Shown: positions 39,015-48,827, counted from the first letter of the stretch. The stretch: 64,000 nucleotides of DNA from Candidatus Krumholzibacteriia bacterium (GCA_035268685.1 DATFKK010000021.1:22594-86593), one strand, 5' to 3'. Made by a program: numbers and translations. Notes: generated by a model from the letters alone, not told the origin.

Positions 39015-42000
39015 ATGAGTGAGGATCTCTCCGCAGCCGGCGCCACCGCCGAGAGCTACGCCGACTACCACCCGACCCACCCGGTCCGCTTCGTGACGGC
39101 GGCCAGCCTGTTCGACGGCCACGACGCGGCCATCAACATCTTCCGCCGGCTGCTGCAGCGCGGAGGTGCCGAGGTCGTCCATCTCGGCCACAACCGCAGT
39201 GCCGAGGAGGTCGTCGACGCGGCCCTGCAGGAGGACGCGCAGGGGATCGCGGTCAGCAGCTACCAGGGTGGCCACGTCGAGTACTTCCGGTACATGAAGG
39301 ATCTGCTCGAGCAGAAGGGCGCGCCGCACGTCCGTCTGTTCGGTGGTGGCGGAGGGGTCATCGTCCCCGACGAGATCCGCGAACTCGAGGCCTACGGAAT
39401 CGAGAAGATCTACACTCCCGACGACGGTCGCCGCATGGGTCTGGAGGGGATCATCGGTCACATGATCTCGCGCAGTGACTTCGTGCCGCCGAAGCCCGAG
39501 GCAGTGGAGCCCGGCGACGTGGCCGGGCGCTGGATCGCGGTCGCCCGCACGATCACCCTGGCCGAGAGCACCGACGACGACCGGAGCGAGTTCGAGGCCT
39601 CGCTCGAGCGTCTACGTCGGCTGCCCCGGCCCGCGACCCAACCCGTGCTGGGCATCACCGGCACCGGGGGAGCGGGCAAGAGCTGCCTGACCGACGAACT
39701 CGTCCGCCGTTTCCTCCGCGACTTCGACGACAAGACGGTGGCCGTGCTCTCGGTCGATCCCTCCAAGCGCCGCACCGGCGGCGCTCTCCTGGGAGATCGC
39801 CTGCGCATGAATGCCGTCCACCACGAGCGCGCCTTCATGCGCAGCCTGGCCACGCGCGAACACCGCGGAGAGCTGAGCGCAGCGATCCAGGACGCGATCG
39901 AGGTGGTCAAGGCGGCCGGCTACGACCTGGTGATCGTCGAGACCAGCGGCATCGGCCAGAGCGACGCCGGGATCGTGGACGTGTGCGACGTGCCCATGTA
40001 CGTGATGACCAGCGAGTTCGGCGCGGCCAGTCAGCTCGAGAAGATCGAGATGCTCGAACTCGCCGATCTGGTCGCCGTGAACAAGTTCGACCGGCGCGGC
40101 AGTGCCGACGCCTTCCGCGACGTCTGCAAGCAGTACAAGCGCGAGAACGACATCGATCCCATGACGCCGAACGAGGATCTGTCGATCTACGGCACCATGG
40201 CCTCGCGCTTCAACGACGAGGGCGTGAACGCGCTCTACTCCGCGATGATCGAGAAGATCGCCGCCGCGACCGGGGTCGACTGGAAGAGCACGCTCGAGGT
40301 CCCGCGGCTGCAGGTGACCGACGTCCGCGATCAGATCGTGCCGCCGCGCCGGACCGCCTACCTGGCCGAGATCGCCGAGTCGGTGCACCGCCGCAAGCAG
40401 AAGACCGATCGCCAGAGCGACGTCGCGCGCCGGGTGCAGCACCTGCGGGCCGCGCTCGACGAGCTCCCCGCCGACGATCCCGCGCGCTCGTCCCTGCAGC
40501 AGAGGCTCGAGGTGGTCGACGCGGAACTCGACGACGACGTCCGCCGCCAGCTCGAGGACTGGCCCCGTCTGCGCGAGCAGTACTCGGGCGACGAACTCGT
40601 CGTGGAGATCCGCGACAAGGAGATCCGCAACGACCTGTCGACCACGTCGCTGAGCGGCACGAAGGTGCCGCGCGTGGCCCTGCCGCGCACCGAGGACCAC
40701 GGTGAACTCGTGCGCTTCCTGCGCGAGGAGAACGTTCCCGGTCGTTGGCCCTTCACCGGCGGCGTCTTCCCCTTCAAGCGCACCACGGAGGACCCGAAGC
40801 GGCAGTTCGCCGGTGAAGGACCACCCGAGCGCACCAACCGTCGCTTCCACTACCTGTGTCTCGACGATCCGGCCAAGCGCCTGAGCACGGCCTTCGACTC
40901 GGTCACCCTGTACGGCGAGGATCCCGCCGAACGTCCCGACATCTACGGCAAGGTGGGCGAGAGTGGGGTGTCGATCTGCTCGGTCGACGACATGAAGAAG
41001 CTCTACAGCGGCTTCGATCTCAGCGATCCCATGACCAGCGTGTCGATGACCATCAACGGTCCCGCGCCGATCATCCTCGCCATGTACATGAACACCGCCA
41101 TCGACCAGGCCTGCGAGCGCTGGCTGATCGAGAACGGGAATCTCGACCAGGCGATGGCGAAGCGCGACGCGCTGTACACCGACCAGGGTCTCGAGCCGCC
41201 GCGCTACCACGGCGAGCTGCCGAAGGGCAACGACGGCGTGGGGCTCGGATTGCTCGGGATCAGCGGTCGGGACGTCGTCCCGCCCGAGGTCTACGCAGAA
41301 CTGAAGGAACGCACGCTGAGCACGGTGCGCGGGACCGTCCAGGCCGACATCCTCAAGGAGGACCAGGCCCAGAACACCTGCATCTTCTCGGTGGACTTCG
41401 CCCTGAAGATGATGGGCGACATCCAGCAGTACTTCGTCGACCACCGCGTACGCAACTACTACAGCGTGTCGATCAGCGGCTACCACATCGCCGAGGCGGG
41501 CGCGAATCCCATCAGCCAGCTGGCCTTCACGCTTTCGAACGGCTTCACGCTGGTCGAGTACTACCTCAGCCGCGGCATGCACATCGACGAGGTGGCGCCC
41601 AACCTGAGCTTCTTCTTCAGCAACGGACTCGACCCCGAGTACACGGTGATCGGCCGGGTGGCCCGCCGCATCTGGGCGACGGCGATCCGTGAGATGTACG
41701 GCGGCAACGAGCGCAGCCAGAAGCTCAAGTACCACGTGCAGACCAGCGGCCGGTCGCTGCACGCGCGCGAGATCGCCTTCAACGACATCCGCACCACCCT
41801 GCAGGCCCTGCTGGCCATGCAGGACAACTGCAACAGCCTGCACACCAACGCCTACGACGAGGCGATCACCACGCCCACCGAGGAGAGCGTACGGCGGGCC
41901 ATGGCGATCCAGCTGATCATCGCGCGCGAGTTCGGTTGGGCGAAGAACGAGAATCCGCTGCAGGGCAGCTACTTCGTCGAGCAGCTCACCGACATGGTCG

Positions 42001-42431
42001 AGGACGCGGTGGTCGCCGAGTTCGAACGGATCAGCGAGCGGGGGGGCGTGCTCGGCGCCATGGAGACCCAGTACCAGCGCGGACGGATCCAGGAGGAGAG
42101 CCTGCTGTACGAGACCCGCAAGCACACCGGCGAGCTGCCGATCGTGGGCGTGAACACCTTCCTCGACGCCAACCGACAGGACAATGCACTCGAGACGGGC
42201 GATCTCGTCCGGTCCAGTGCACAGGAGAAGCACCGCCAGATCACGGCGGCGCAGTCCTTCCAGGGCGCGCGGCGGGACTCCGGCGCGGCGGCCCTCGAGC
42301 GGCTCCAGACGATCGCCACCAACGGGGGCAATGTCTTCGAGGAGTTGATGGGGACCGTGAAGGTGGCTACGCTCGGCCAGATCACCCACGCGCTGTACCG
42401 CGTGGGTGGCGAGTACCGTCGCATGATGTAG
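39015..42431 (+). CDS. icmF: Fused isobutyryl-CoA mutase IcmF (B12 domain, G-protein chaperone, mutase)
   Basis: 1138 aa. Domain order is that of IcmF. The N-terminal B12-binding domain has LFDGHDAAINIFRRLL, carrying the D-x-H-x-x-G-like base-off His variant, and LFGGGGGVIVPDEI. A MeaB-type GTPase follows (Walker A GTGGAGKS at ~215, ETSGIGQSD, NKFD at ~355), then a linker and a C-terminal mutase barrel (RPDIYGKVGESGVSICSVDDM). Phe627 (TAFDSVTLYG) and Gln786 (AQNTCIF) stand where methylmalonyl-CoA mutases have Tyr and Arg, which favours isobutyryl/n-butyryl-CoA substrates. It interconverts branched and linear acyl-CoAs using adenosylcobalamin. ATG 39015 follows AAGGA. Confidence 0.93.
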   Translation: MSEDLSAAGATAESYADYHPTHPVRFVTAASLFDGHDAAINIFRRLLQRGGAEVVHLGHNRSAEEVVDAALQEDAQGIAVSSYQGGHVEYFRYMKDLLEQKGAPHVRLFGGGGGVIVPDEIRELEAYGIEKIYTPDDGRRMGLEGIIGHMISRSDFVPPKPEAVEPGDVAGRWIAVARTITLAESTDDDRSEFEASLERLRRLPRPATQPVLGITGTGGAGKSCLTDELVRRFLRDFDDKTVAVLSVDPSKRRTGGALLGDRLRMNAVHHERAFMRSLATREHRGELSAAIQDAIEVVKAAGYDLVIVETSGIGQSDAGIVDVCDVPMYVMTSEFGAASQLEKIEMLELADLVAVNKFDRRGSADAFRDVCKQYKRENDIDPMTPNEDLSIYGTMASRFNDEGVNALYSAMIEKIAAATGVDWKSTLEVPRLQVTDVRDQIVPPRRTAYLAEIAESVHRRKQKTDRQSDVARRVQHLRAALDELPADDPARSSLQQRLEVVDAELDDDVRRQLEDWPRLREQYSGDELVVEIRDKEIRNDLSTTSLSGTKVPRVALPRTEDHGELVRFLREENVPGRWPFTGGVFPFKRTTEDPKRQFAGEGPPERTNRRFHYLCLDDPAKRLSTAFDSVTLYGEDPAERPDIYGKVGESGVSICSVDDMKKLYSGFDLSDPMTSVSMTINGPAPIILAMYMNTAIDQACERWLIENGNLDQAMAKRDALYTDQGLEPPRYHGELPKGNDGVGLGLLGISGRDVVPPEVYAELKERTLSTVRGTVQADILKEDQAQNTCIFSVDFALKMMGDIQQYFVDHRVRNYYSVSISGYHIAEAGANPISQLAFTLSNGFTLVEYYLSRGMHIDEVAPNLSFFFSNGLDPEYTVIGRVARRIWATAIREMYGGNERSQKLKYHVQTSGRSLHAREIAFNDIRTTLQALLAMQDNCNSLHTNAYDEAITTPTEESVRRAMAIQLIIAREFGWAKNENPLQGSYFVEQLTDMVEDAVVAEFERISERGGVLGAMETQYQRGRIQEESLLYETRKHTGELPIVGVNTFLDANRQDNALETGDLVRSSAQEKHRQITAAQSFQGARRDSGAAALERLQTIATNGGNVFEELMGTVKVATLGQITHALYRVGGEYRRMM

Positions 42432-42449
42432 CCGCGGAGGTCCGGACAG

Positions 42450-43013
42450 GTGAAGATCGCGTTCATCGGGACGCACGGGGTGGGCAAGACCACCCTGTGC
42501 TTCGATCTCGCGGCGAGGATGAAGCGATTGGACCTGTCGGTGGACATCGTCAAGGAGGTCGCGCGGCACTGCCCGCTGCCGATCAACCGCGACACCACCC
42601 TCGACGCCCAACGCTGGATCCTGCACCAGCAGATCAGCGAGGAGATCGGCGCCTGCGCCCGCTTCGACGCCGTGATCTGCGACCGGAGCGTGCTGGACAA
42701 CTACGCCTATCTCGTGCACCGCATGGGAAATCGCGAAGAACTCGAGCCTCTCGTGCAGGACTGGGCACGCAGCTACGACGCCCTGTTCAAGGTTCCCGTC
42801 GTCCAGGCCCCGCGCTTCGACGGAACCCGCGACGTCTCGGCGGAGTTCCAGCGGGAGATCGACGACGTGATCGAGCACCTGCTCGTGCGCTTCGGGGTGC
42901 GCTGCCATCGCCTGGATCCGGCCCACCGTGCGAGCTGGCCCGCCACGGTTCTGCGGTCGGTCGGGCTGCCCGAGTCGCCCAACCAGTTCGACCTCTTCGA
43001 CGAGGGTGGGTGA
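42450..43013 (+). CDS. Small P-loop ATPase/kinase-like protein (AAA_28 type)
   Basis: 187 aa, GTG start with GGAGG upstream. It has P-loop GTHGVGKTT (residues 7-15), then VKEVARHCPLPINRDTT, a Walker-B-like FDAVICDRSVLDNYAYL and a C-terminal region without known domain. The pattern resembles AAA_28 and the nicotinamide-ribose kinase domain of NadR, which phosphorylate small molecules. No substrate motif is evident. It lies 18 bases after icmF, so cotranscription is likely, but a role in B12-enzyme function is speculative. Confidence 0.75.
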   Translation: MKIAFIGTHGVGKTTLCFDLAARMKRLDLSVDIVKEVARHCPLPINRDTTLDAQRWILHQQISEEIGACARFDAVICDRSVLDNYAYLVHRMGNREELEPLVQDWARSYDALFKVPVVQAPRFDGTRDVSAEFQREIDDVIEHLLVRFGVRCHRLDPAHRASWPATVLRSVGLPESPNQFDLFDEGG

Positions 43014-43106
43014 TCCGCTGCTGCCAAGCGCGGGAGGATCGGTTACCCTGGCGGGAAGGGGTCGGTTCCGCCCGGGAGCGCGGGATCACCGAGCGCGGAG
43101 AGCACG

Positions 43107-43832
43107 TTGAGAGCAGCCGGACGGACCGACATCGGACGACATCGCGCGTCGAACGAGGACAGCATCCTGCTGATCCCCGATCGAGGCCTGTTCGCCGTGG
43201 CCGATGGCATGGGTGGGCACCGTGGGGGGCGCGTCGCGAGCCACATGGTGACCGCGGAGCTCGGCGAGATCGCCCGGGCCTCGGAGACCCCGTTGGACGG
43301 TCCGGCCCTCGAACAGGCACTCGTGCAGATCAATCGTCACGTCTTCGAGCGCGGCGAGTCCGATGCCGACCTCCAGCGCATGGGTTCGACCTGCGTCGCC
43401 GTGTCGATCGACGGTCGGCTCGCGCAGGTCGCGCACATCGGGGACAGCCGGTGCTACCTCGTGCGTGAGAATCGGACGTGGCAGGTCACGAGCGACCATC
43501 GCGCGATCCAGACCATGATCGACCAGGGCGCCCTGACCGAGTCCGAGTCGCGCGTCCACCCCATGCGCAACGTGCTCACGCGCAGCGTCGGCGTCGAGCC
43601 GGCCGTCGAGGTGTCCCGCAACGAACTCGAGTTGCAGTCCGGCGACCGGATGGTCCTGTGCAGCGATGGTCTGACCGACATGCTCACCGAGGCCGAGATC
43701 GCGGCCGAGGTCTCCGCCAGCTCCGATCTCGACCAGCTCGTCGAGTCCCTGGTCGCGCAGGCGAACCAGGCCGGTGGATCGGACAACATCTCCGTCGTGG
43801 TCGTCGAGATCGACGACGGAGTCGGGGAATGA
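43107..43832 (+). CDS. PP2C-type protein serine/threonine phosphatase
   Basis: 241 aa, TTG start with GGAG upstream. The metal-binding motifs of PP2C are complete: DIGRHRASNEDS, FAVADGMGGHRGG, IGDSRCYL, VLCSDGLTDML and GGSDNISVVVVEID. This is the Stp1/PrpC class, which reverses Hanks-type Ser/Thr kinase phosphorylation. No partner kinase is in the window. 93 bases separate it from the ATPase gene; 4 bases from the following secreted-protein gene. Confidence 0.93.
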   Translation: MRAAGRTDIGRHRASNEDSILLIPDRGLFAVADGMGGHRGGRVASHMVTAELGEIARASETPLDGPALEQALVQINRHVFERGESDADLQRMGSTCVAVSIDGRLAQVAHIGDSRCYLVRENRTWQVTSDHRAIQTMIDQGALTESESRVHPMRNVLTRSVGVEPAVEVSRNELELQSGDRMVLCSDGLTDMLTEAEIAAEVSASSDLDQLVESLVAQANQAGGSDNISVVVVEIDDGVGE

Positions 43833-43836
43833 CGCC

Positions 43837-44526
43837 ATGAAGTCGAGGATCCCGATGATCGCGCTGATCCTGCTGCTCGCCCTTCCGGCGACCGCGCAGG
43901 AGACGGGCGCCGACGAAGACCCCCCACGCGCCTTCCAGGGGCAGGAGTCCACGCGCTTTCCCGACTACCCCGACGCGCCGCCGGGAGCCCCCGACGCGCG
44001 CCTGCGGATCGTGTTCGACCTGGTCTCGCGCGATCAGGAGATCGCCGCCGAGCCGAACGAGCCCTTCGACGTGTACGTGATCGCACACGACGTACAGGTC
44101 GCCCTGCGCGGTTGGGAGGCCCGGCTGCAGATCGACGAGCGTCTGACCGTGGTCGAGTCGCAGCTCCTGGCGGAGGTGAACGTCGGGCAATGGCCGGACG
44201 TCTACGCCGCGGTCAAACCCGCCGACTGCCAGGCCGGCGCCACCATCGTGCTCGCGCAGATGAAGATGATGCTGACCGAGTCGGCCACCGACGTCGTGCT
44301 GGGTCTGGCCCCGGCCAGCCGCCCGAGTGCACCGACCGTCGAGACCGAACTCGAGCCTCCCACGCCGGTCTATCTCGTGTGCCGGCCGGGCAAGGACATC
44401 CGGCCCTTCGACTACTGTGAGACCTGCGCCGTGGTGAATCCGCTCGAGATCGAAGCGGAGCGCGACGACGACGCCGCATCCGACGCGAGCAGCCTCTTCG
44501 ACCCGGTCTCGGGCCGTCACCGCTGA
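43837..44526 (+). CDS. Secreted protein of unknown function
   Basis: 229 aa. It has a signal peptide (KSRIPMIALILLLALPATA-Q). The mature part has a beta-rich stretch (RLRIVFDLVSRDQEIAAEPN, FDVYVIAHDVQVALRGWEARL) that could be a cohesin-like or Ig-like sandwich, an acidic C-terminus, and four cysteines (DCQAG, VCRPG, YCETC) that may form disulfides. I do not recognise the family. Similar 'perceived secreted protein with two CxxC-like loops' genes are common in FCB relatives, but this is not an assignment. It follows the PP2C gene by 4 bases. Confidence 0.6.
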   Translation: MKSRIPMIALILLLALPATAQETGADEDPPRAFQGQESTRFPDYPDAPPGAPDARLRIVFDLVSRDQEIAAEPNEPFDVYVIAHDVQVALRGWEARLQIDERLTVVESQLLAEVNVGQWPDVYAAVKPADCQAGATIVLAQMKMMLTESATDVVLGLAPASRPSAPTVETELEPPTPVYLVCRPGKDIRPFDYCETCAVVNPLEIEAERDDDAASDASSLFDPVSGRHR

Positions 44527-44535
44527 CGAACGATC

Positions 44536-46344
44536 TCAGTCGAGGTGAGCGCGATCGCTGTCGCCCATCTCCACGCCGCCGTCCGGGAAGTAGTCCCGCC
44601 AACGGTGCTCGACGGTCGACGCCGTGTGCTCGTCGCAGAAGAGTTCCTCGGGGAATCCCGGCTTGAGCCGAGCGTCGATCAGCACCGGAGGCTCGAACGA
44701 CGGGTGCAACCGCTGCAGTCGAACGCTCGAGCCGTACACGTCGGCGGCGGGTTCGAAGCGAGTGAAGGTCACCCACAGGAAGTTGAAGTCACTGCGGGCA
44801 GCCTGGGCGGCGTCGTCGGCCAGGACGACCAGTGGCCAGGGGGCGAAGGCCGGATCGCGTACGAGGCGTTCTGCGGCCTCGGGGTCGTCCACCGCGCTCG
44901 GGCCTTCGATCACCAGGCAACCTCCGCAGTAGACCTCGGCCCGCCGGACACCGGCCGGCAGCTCGCCGCGGAACTCGCGGGGGAGCTCACGGATCGGATC
45001 TCCCACGCCGAGCAGGACTCCCTTGCTGCCCTCGTTCACCTGCGGGCCGTTGTAGTCGAGGGTGTCCATGGACAGGTTGCCGAAGACGTACAGATCGGTG
45101 CGCGGGTCGAACCGCTGAAGCACGTGCTCGAGCGTGCCGCGGAAGTCCCGGAGGTCGCGCTCGCGGTCGAGCACCAGCAGGAACTTGGTGAGCGAGAGCT
45201 GGCCCTCTCCCAGGATCCGGAAGGCAGCGCTCATGGCCTCGCGCTTGTAGCGCTGCTTGACCACCGCCGCCGACAGCGAGTGGTAGCCGGTCTCGCCGTA
45301 GCTCCAGAGGTCCACGACGTTCGGCATGACCAGGGGGAAGACCGGTGAGAGAAGTTCCTGCAGGAAGTCGCCGATGAAGAAGTCCTCCTGCCGTGGCTTG
45401 CCGACGACCGTGGCGGGCAGGATCGCGTCACGCCGACGCACGATCGAACGGACCTTCATCACCGGATAGTCGTGACGCAGCGAGTAGTAGCCGTAGTGGT
45501 CGCCGAAGGGACCCTCGGGTCGGCGTACACCGGGCAACGCCTCGCCCACGACCACGTACTCGCAGTTGGCCACCAGGGGCAGCGGGCCGTAGGGATTGTC
45601 GGCCATCGCCAGGCGCTCGCCCGCCAGCAGCGAGGCCAGCAGGAGCTCGGGCACGTTCTCGGGCAAGGGCGCGATCGCCGACAGGATCAGCGCCGGAGGA
45701 CCACCCAGGAACACGTTCACCGGCAGGGCCGCGCCCCGCGCCTCGGCGACCTGATGATGGAAGCCCCCGCCCTTGCCGATCTGCCAGTGCAGTCCGAAGT
45801 GCTCGTCGTCGTAGCGCTGCATGCGGTACATGCCGAGGTTCGGCGCGCCGGCGTCGTCGGGATGCTCGGTGTAGACCAAGGGTAGCGTGACGAAGGGACC
45901 TCCGTCCTTCTCCCAGGTGGTCAGCAGCGGCATGCGCCCGGCCTTCGGCGAGGACTCCCGCACGTCGAGCACCGGGGCGTCGCGCCGCTTACGCAGCCCG
46001 ATCCGAAGCAGGGGCGCCGCCAGGTCGCGCTGGCTCCACATGCGTCCCAGCGTGGGCGGCATGAGCACGTGCGGCAGGGCCGCGATGCGTTCCACGAGCT
46101 CCTTCGGCCGGCGGCCGAAGGCCATCTCGACCCGCTCGGCCGTTCCGAACAGGTTGGTCACGGTCGAGCGGTCGTGTCCCTTCAGGTTGCGGAACAGCAA
46201 GGCCGGTCCGCCCGCAGCGATCACCCGTCGGTGGATCTCGGGTGCCTCGAGGTGCGGGTCGACCGGGGCGTCGATCTCGACGAGGTCACCGCGCTCACGC
46301 AGGCGGGACAGAAAGGTCCGGAGGTCGGGAAACAGGGATTCCAC
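44536..46344 (-). CDS. UbiD family decarboxylase
   Basis: 602 aa. It has UbiD landmarks: LFRNLKGHDRSTVTNLFGT near the start, GMYRMQRYDDEHFGLHWQIG, RRPEGPFGDHYGYYS (prenylated-FMN active-site Arg/Glu region) and AEVYCGGCLVIEG. UbiD enzymes remove aromatic or alpha,beta-unsaturated carboxylates with prenylated FMN; the plausible targets are a quinone precursor (ubiquinone or menaquinone) or an aromatic acid. The flavin prenyltransferase UbiX is not in this window. ATG 46344 is assumed; 9 bases separate its stop from the convergent secreted-protein gene. Confidence 0.88.
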   Translation of the reverse strand: MESLFPDLRTFLSRLRERGDLVEIDAPVDPHLEAPEIHRRVIAAGGPALLFRNLKGHDRSTVTNLFGTAERVEMAFGRRPKELVERIAALPHVLMPPTLGRMWSQRDLAAPLLRIGLRKRRDAPVLDVRESSPKAGRMPLLTTWEKDGGPFVTLPLVYTEHPDDAGAPNLGMYRMQRYDDEHFGLHWQIGKGGGFHHQVAEARGAALPVNVFLGGPPALILSAIAPLPENVPELLLASLLAGERLAMADNPYGPLPLVANCEYVVVGEALPGVRRPEGPFGDHYGYYSLRHDYPVMKVRSIVRRRDAILPATVVGKPRQEDFFIGDFLQELLSPVFPLVMPNVVDLWSYGETGYHSLSAAVVKQRYKREAMSAAFRILGEGQLSLTKFLLVLDRERDLRDFRGTLEHVLQRFDPRTDLYVFGNLSMDTLDYNGPQVNEGSKGVLLGVGDPIRELPREFRGELPAGVRRAEVYCGGCLVIEGPSAVDDPEAAERLVRDPAFAPWPLVVLADDAAQAARSDFNFLWVTFTRFEPAADVYGSSVRLQRLHPSFEPPVLIDARLKPGFPEELFCDEHTASTVEHRWRDYFPDGGVEMGDSDRAHLD

Positions 46345-46516
46345 GCGGGCCTCGGGGGTCGGGAGGAGAGGATCCCGAAGCTAGCCGAGGGGATCGCCCC
46401 GGGCAAGCGGACGGGTCCCGGCCCTGGCGCCGGGGGCTTGGCGAGGCGCATCGGGACAGTGTACGTTCCTCGGAGAGAGTTGCATCGCGCCCCCTCCTGC
46501 GACGCCGAGGAGCGAC

Positions 46517-47080
46517 GTGGTCGACATCATCCGGTGTGAACGCTGCGGCAAGGTGATCCCCGCTCTCGAGACGGGATGCCCGTACTGCGAGGAACCCGAC
46601 CGGGGGCTCGGCGAGCCCCACTACCTGCCTCTGGCGATCCGCCTGCTGCTCGGCCTCTTCGCCGTGAACGTCACGGTGACCATGGTTCTGGCCGTCGCCA
46701 CGCTCCTGAACAACTTCGGGGGCTCCCTGCGCGATTCGGTCCTCACCCTCCTTGCGACCCTGCGCTTCCTCACCGCCGCCGGCAGTCTCCTGGCGCTCGT
46801 CCTGCGCGAGCCGTGGGGACGCCACGTGCCGCTGGTCTTCGTCGGTTTCGAGGCGCTGACGGGCATCGCGATCACCATGGGGTGGCTGCCCGACGCCCGC
46901 TGGGCGGGAGGAATGCTCGCGCCCCTCTGGAACGTCCTGTTCCTCTTCCTCTTCCTGCGGGAGGACGTCCAGGTGCGCTTCGACCCCGGCATCCTCGATC
47001 GTCGGGCGGTGGGCGAGCTCCTCTCGCAGGTCGGTCGTCCCGAGTCGAAACGCCGACGTCGATTCCCGGGTCGCGGTTGA
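46517..47080 (+). CDS. Zinc-ribbon integral membrane protein
   Basis: 187 aa, GTG start with GAGGAG upstream. It begins with a zinc ribbon (IIRCERCGKVIPALETGCPYC: C-x2-C and C-x2-C). Four hydrophobic helices follow (AIRLLLGLFAVNVTVTMVLA, VLTLLATLRFLTAAGSLLAL, HVPLVFVGFEALTGIAI, APLWNVLFLFLFL), ending in a basic tail. Function unknown. It overlaps the amidohydrolase start (ATGA-like TTGA overlap of 4 bp), so the two are cotranslated. Confidence 0.7.
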   Translation: MVDIIRCERCGKVIPALETGCPYCEEPDRGLGEPHYLPLAIRLLLGLFAVNVTVTMVLAVATLLNNFGGSLRDSVLTLLATLRFLTAAGSLLALVLREPWGRHVPLVFVGFEALTGIAITMGWLPDARWAGGMLAPLWNVLFLFLFLREDVQVRFDPGILDRRAVGELLSQVGRPESKRRRRFPGRG

Positions 47081-48651
47081 GCACCGTGGCCGGACTGCTG
47101 CTGACCGGGGCCAGGCTCTTCGACGCCCGCGGCGATCTGCGCGGCGATTCGGTGCTGGTCTGTGACGGCCGGATCGCAGCGTTCGGGCCGCGACGGGAAC
47201 TCGAGCTCGACGCCGCGTGCGAGGTGATCGACCTGGGTGGGGCCCTGTTGCTCGCAGGGATGACCGACACGCACACCCACTTCTTCGAGTGGGCGCGGCG
47301 ACGGGCAGGGATCGATCTGTCCGGAGCGCAGTCCTTCGACGATCTCCTGACCACACTGCGTGCGGCCGCCGCATCGGTTCCCGACGATCCGGAATGGATC
47401 GGCGGTGGGGGCTGGGATCCACACTTCCTCGGCGACCGCGGACGCTTCACGCGGCAGACCCTCGACCAGGTCTTCGGCGACCGGCCGGTGTTCTTCGAGG
47501 CCCGGGACTACCACACCCTGTGGTGCAATACCGAAGCATTGCGCCGGGCGGGCGTGATGGACGGCCGGGCCGAGGCGCCCGCGGGAGGATGGATCGGACG
47601 CGACGCCGCGGGCCGGCCCGACGGTCTGTTGCACGAGACCGCGTGGGAACTGGTGCGCACGGCGCGACCGCCGGTGAGCGATGCCGTCGCCGACCGGTGG
47701 CTCGACGAATCCCGCGACGCCCTGCACCGCCTGGGGCTGACCGGCGTGCACTGCATGGAGCCGATGGACGTGCTGGCCCATTACCGACGCCGTGCCGACG
47801 CGGGGCGGGCCGGACTGCGCATCTGCTTCCACACGCCGCTCGAGGATCTCGACGCCCGCATCGAGCGCGGTGAGGCCTCGTACGCGGGTCGGGACCCGTG
47901 GCTGCGTCTCGGCGGGGTGAAGGTCTTCATGGACGGCTCCATGGGTTCGCGGACCGCGGCCATGTACGACGCCTACCCCGACGGTGGAGCCGGGACGCTG
48001 TTGATGGAAGCCGACGAGCTCGTCGCGGTGCTCGACCGCGCAGCCGGCGCTTCGATCGCCGGGACCGTGCACGCCATCGGAGACCGGACGGTCGACGTGG
48101 TCACCGAGGCGATCGAGACGGTCCGGGCCCGGTACGGCGGCCACCTGCGCCACCGTATCGAACACGCCCAGTGTGTTCGTGCCACCACCGTCCCGCGACT
48201 GGCCCGCCACGGAATCGTGTGCGCGATGCAGCCCGTGCACCTCGAGGACGACCTTCCACTGCTCGACCGAGAGTGGGGCGCCGCAGCGGCGCGGGCCTAT
48301 CCGCTACGCGAGATGTGGGACGCGGGGGTTCCCGTGTGTCTGGGCAGCGACATGCCCGTGGCCACGCCCGATCCGTGGCACGGCCTCCGCCTCACCGTGG
48401 CCCGTCGCGGTCGCGACGGCCGCGAGTTCCACCCGGAGCAGGCCCTCGCGGTGGACGAAGCACTGGCCGGATACACCGCGGCCGCGGCCCCGGCCGGTGG
48501 TCGGGAGGCCGATCTCGGCCGGATCGCAGTCGGGATGCGCGCCGATCTCACGGCCGTCGACGACATCCGCGGGGAGGATGCCGACACGTGGTCGGCCGAT
48601 CGGGTCCGACTCACCATGGTCGACGGAGCCGTGGTCCACCACGCCGTGTGA
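47077..48651 (+). CDS. YtcJ-like amidohydrolase
   Basis: 524 aa from TTG 47077; GTG 47086 is an alternative. It has the amidohydrolase metal motif GMTDTHTHFFEW (H-x-H), FMDGSMGSRTAAMYDAYPDGG (catalytic region), VHAIGDRTVDVVTEAIE, RHRIEHAQ, and the late VCLGSDMPVATPDPW (metal Asp). This matches the YtcJ/LAF3 branch, which hydrolyses N-formyl or cyclic amide compounds of unclear identity. No signal peptide, so cytoplasmic. It shares 4 bp with the zinc-ribbon gene. Confidence 0.85.
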   Translation: MSTVAGLLLTGARLFDARGDLRGDSVLVCDGRIAAFGPRRELELDAACEVIDLGGALLLAGMTDTHTHFFEWARRRAGIDLSGAQSFDDLLTTLRAAAASVPDDPEWIGGGGWDPHFLGDRGRFTRQTLDQVFGDRPVFFEARDYHTLWCNTEALRRAGVMDGRAEAPAGGWIGRDAAGRPDGLLHETAWELVRTARPPVSDAVADRWLDESRDALHRLGLTGVHCMEPMDVLAHYRRRADAGRAGLRICFHTPLEDLDARIERGEASYAGRDPWLRLGGVKVFMDGSMGSRTAAMYDAYPDGGAGTLLMEADELVAVLDRAAGASIAGTVHAIGDRTVDVVTEAIETVRARYGGHLRHRIEHAQCVRATTVPRLARHGIVCAMQPVHLEDDLPLLDREWGAAAARAYPLREMWDAGVPVCLGSDMPVATPDPWHGLRLTVARRGRDGREFHPEQALAVDEALAGYTAAAAPAGGREADLGRIAVGMRADLTAVDDIRGEDADTWSADRVRLTMVDGAVVHHAV

Positions 48652-48736
48652 GCCTTCCGGCGGCGATCCCGCGTTCCGAGCCCCGAGCGAGGTGGAGCGG
48701 ACGGAAGAGTCCGATAGGACGGTGGCACGTCGGGGC

Positions 48737-48770
48737 TTGATATTTCGACGTCGAGGTTGGATTTTATGGT
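48737..48770 (+). promoter_or_regulatory. AT-rich candidate promoter/operator of the Rrf2 gene
   Basis: TTGATA at 48737-48742 is followed by a stretch including GATATTTC, the palindrome CGACGTCG and GATTTTAT. This is the only AT-rich island in a 176-base gap that otherwise holds nothing. A -10 with 17-base spacing (GATTTT) is weak. Autoregulation by Rrf2 is plausible. Confidence 0.35.
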
Positions 48771-48827
48771 CTGGTCGGCCGGATCAGGACCGGTCGCGAC
48801 CGACCCTCGTTCGCGGAGTGTTTCGAC

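Noticed and set aside
39612..42926. A 1104-codon minus-strand frame across icmF
   Set aside because: Antisense shadow of icmF and the ATPase gene; composition rich in H, R, V and D with no domains.
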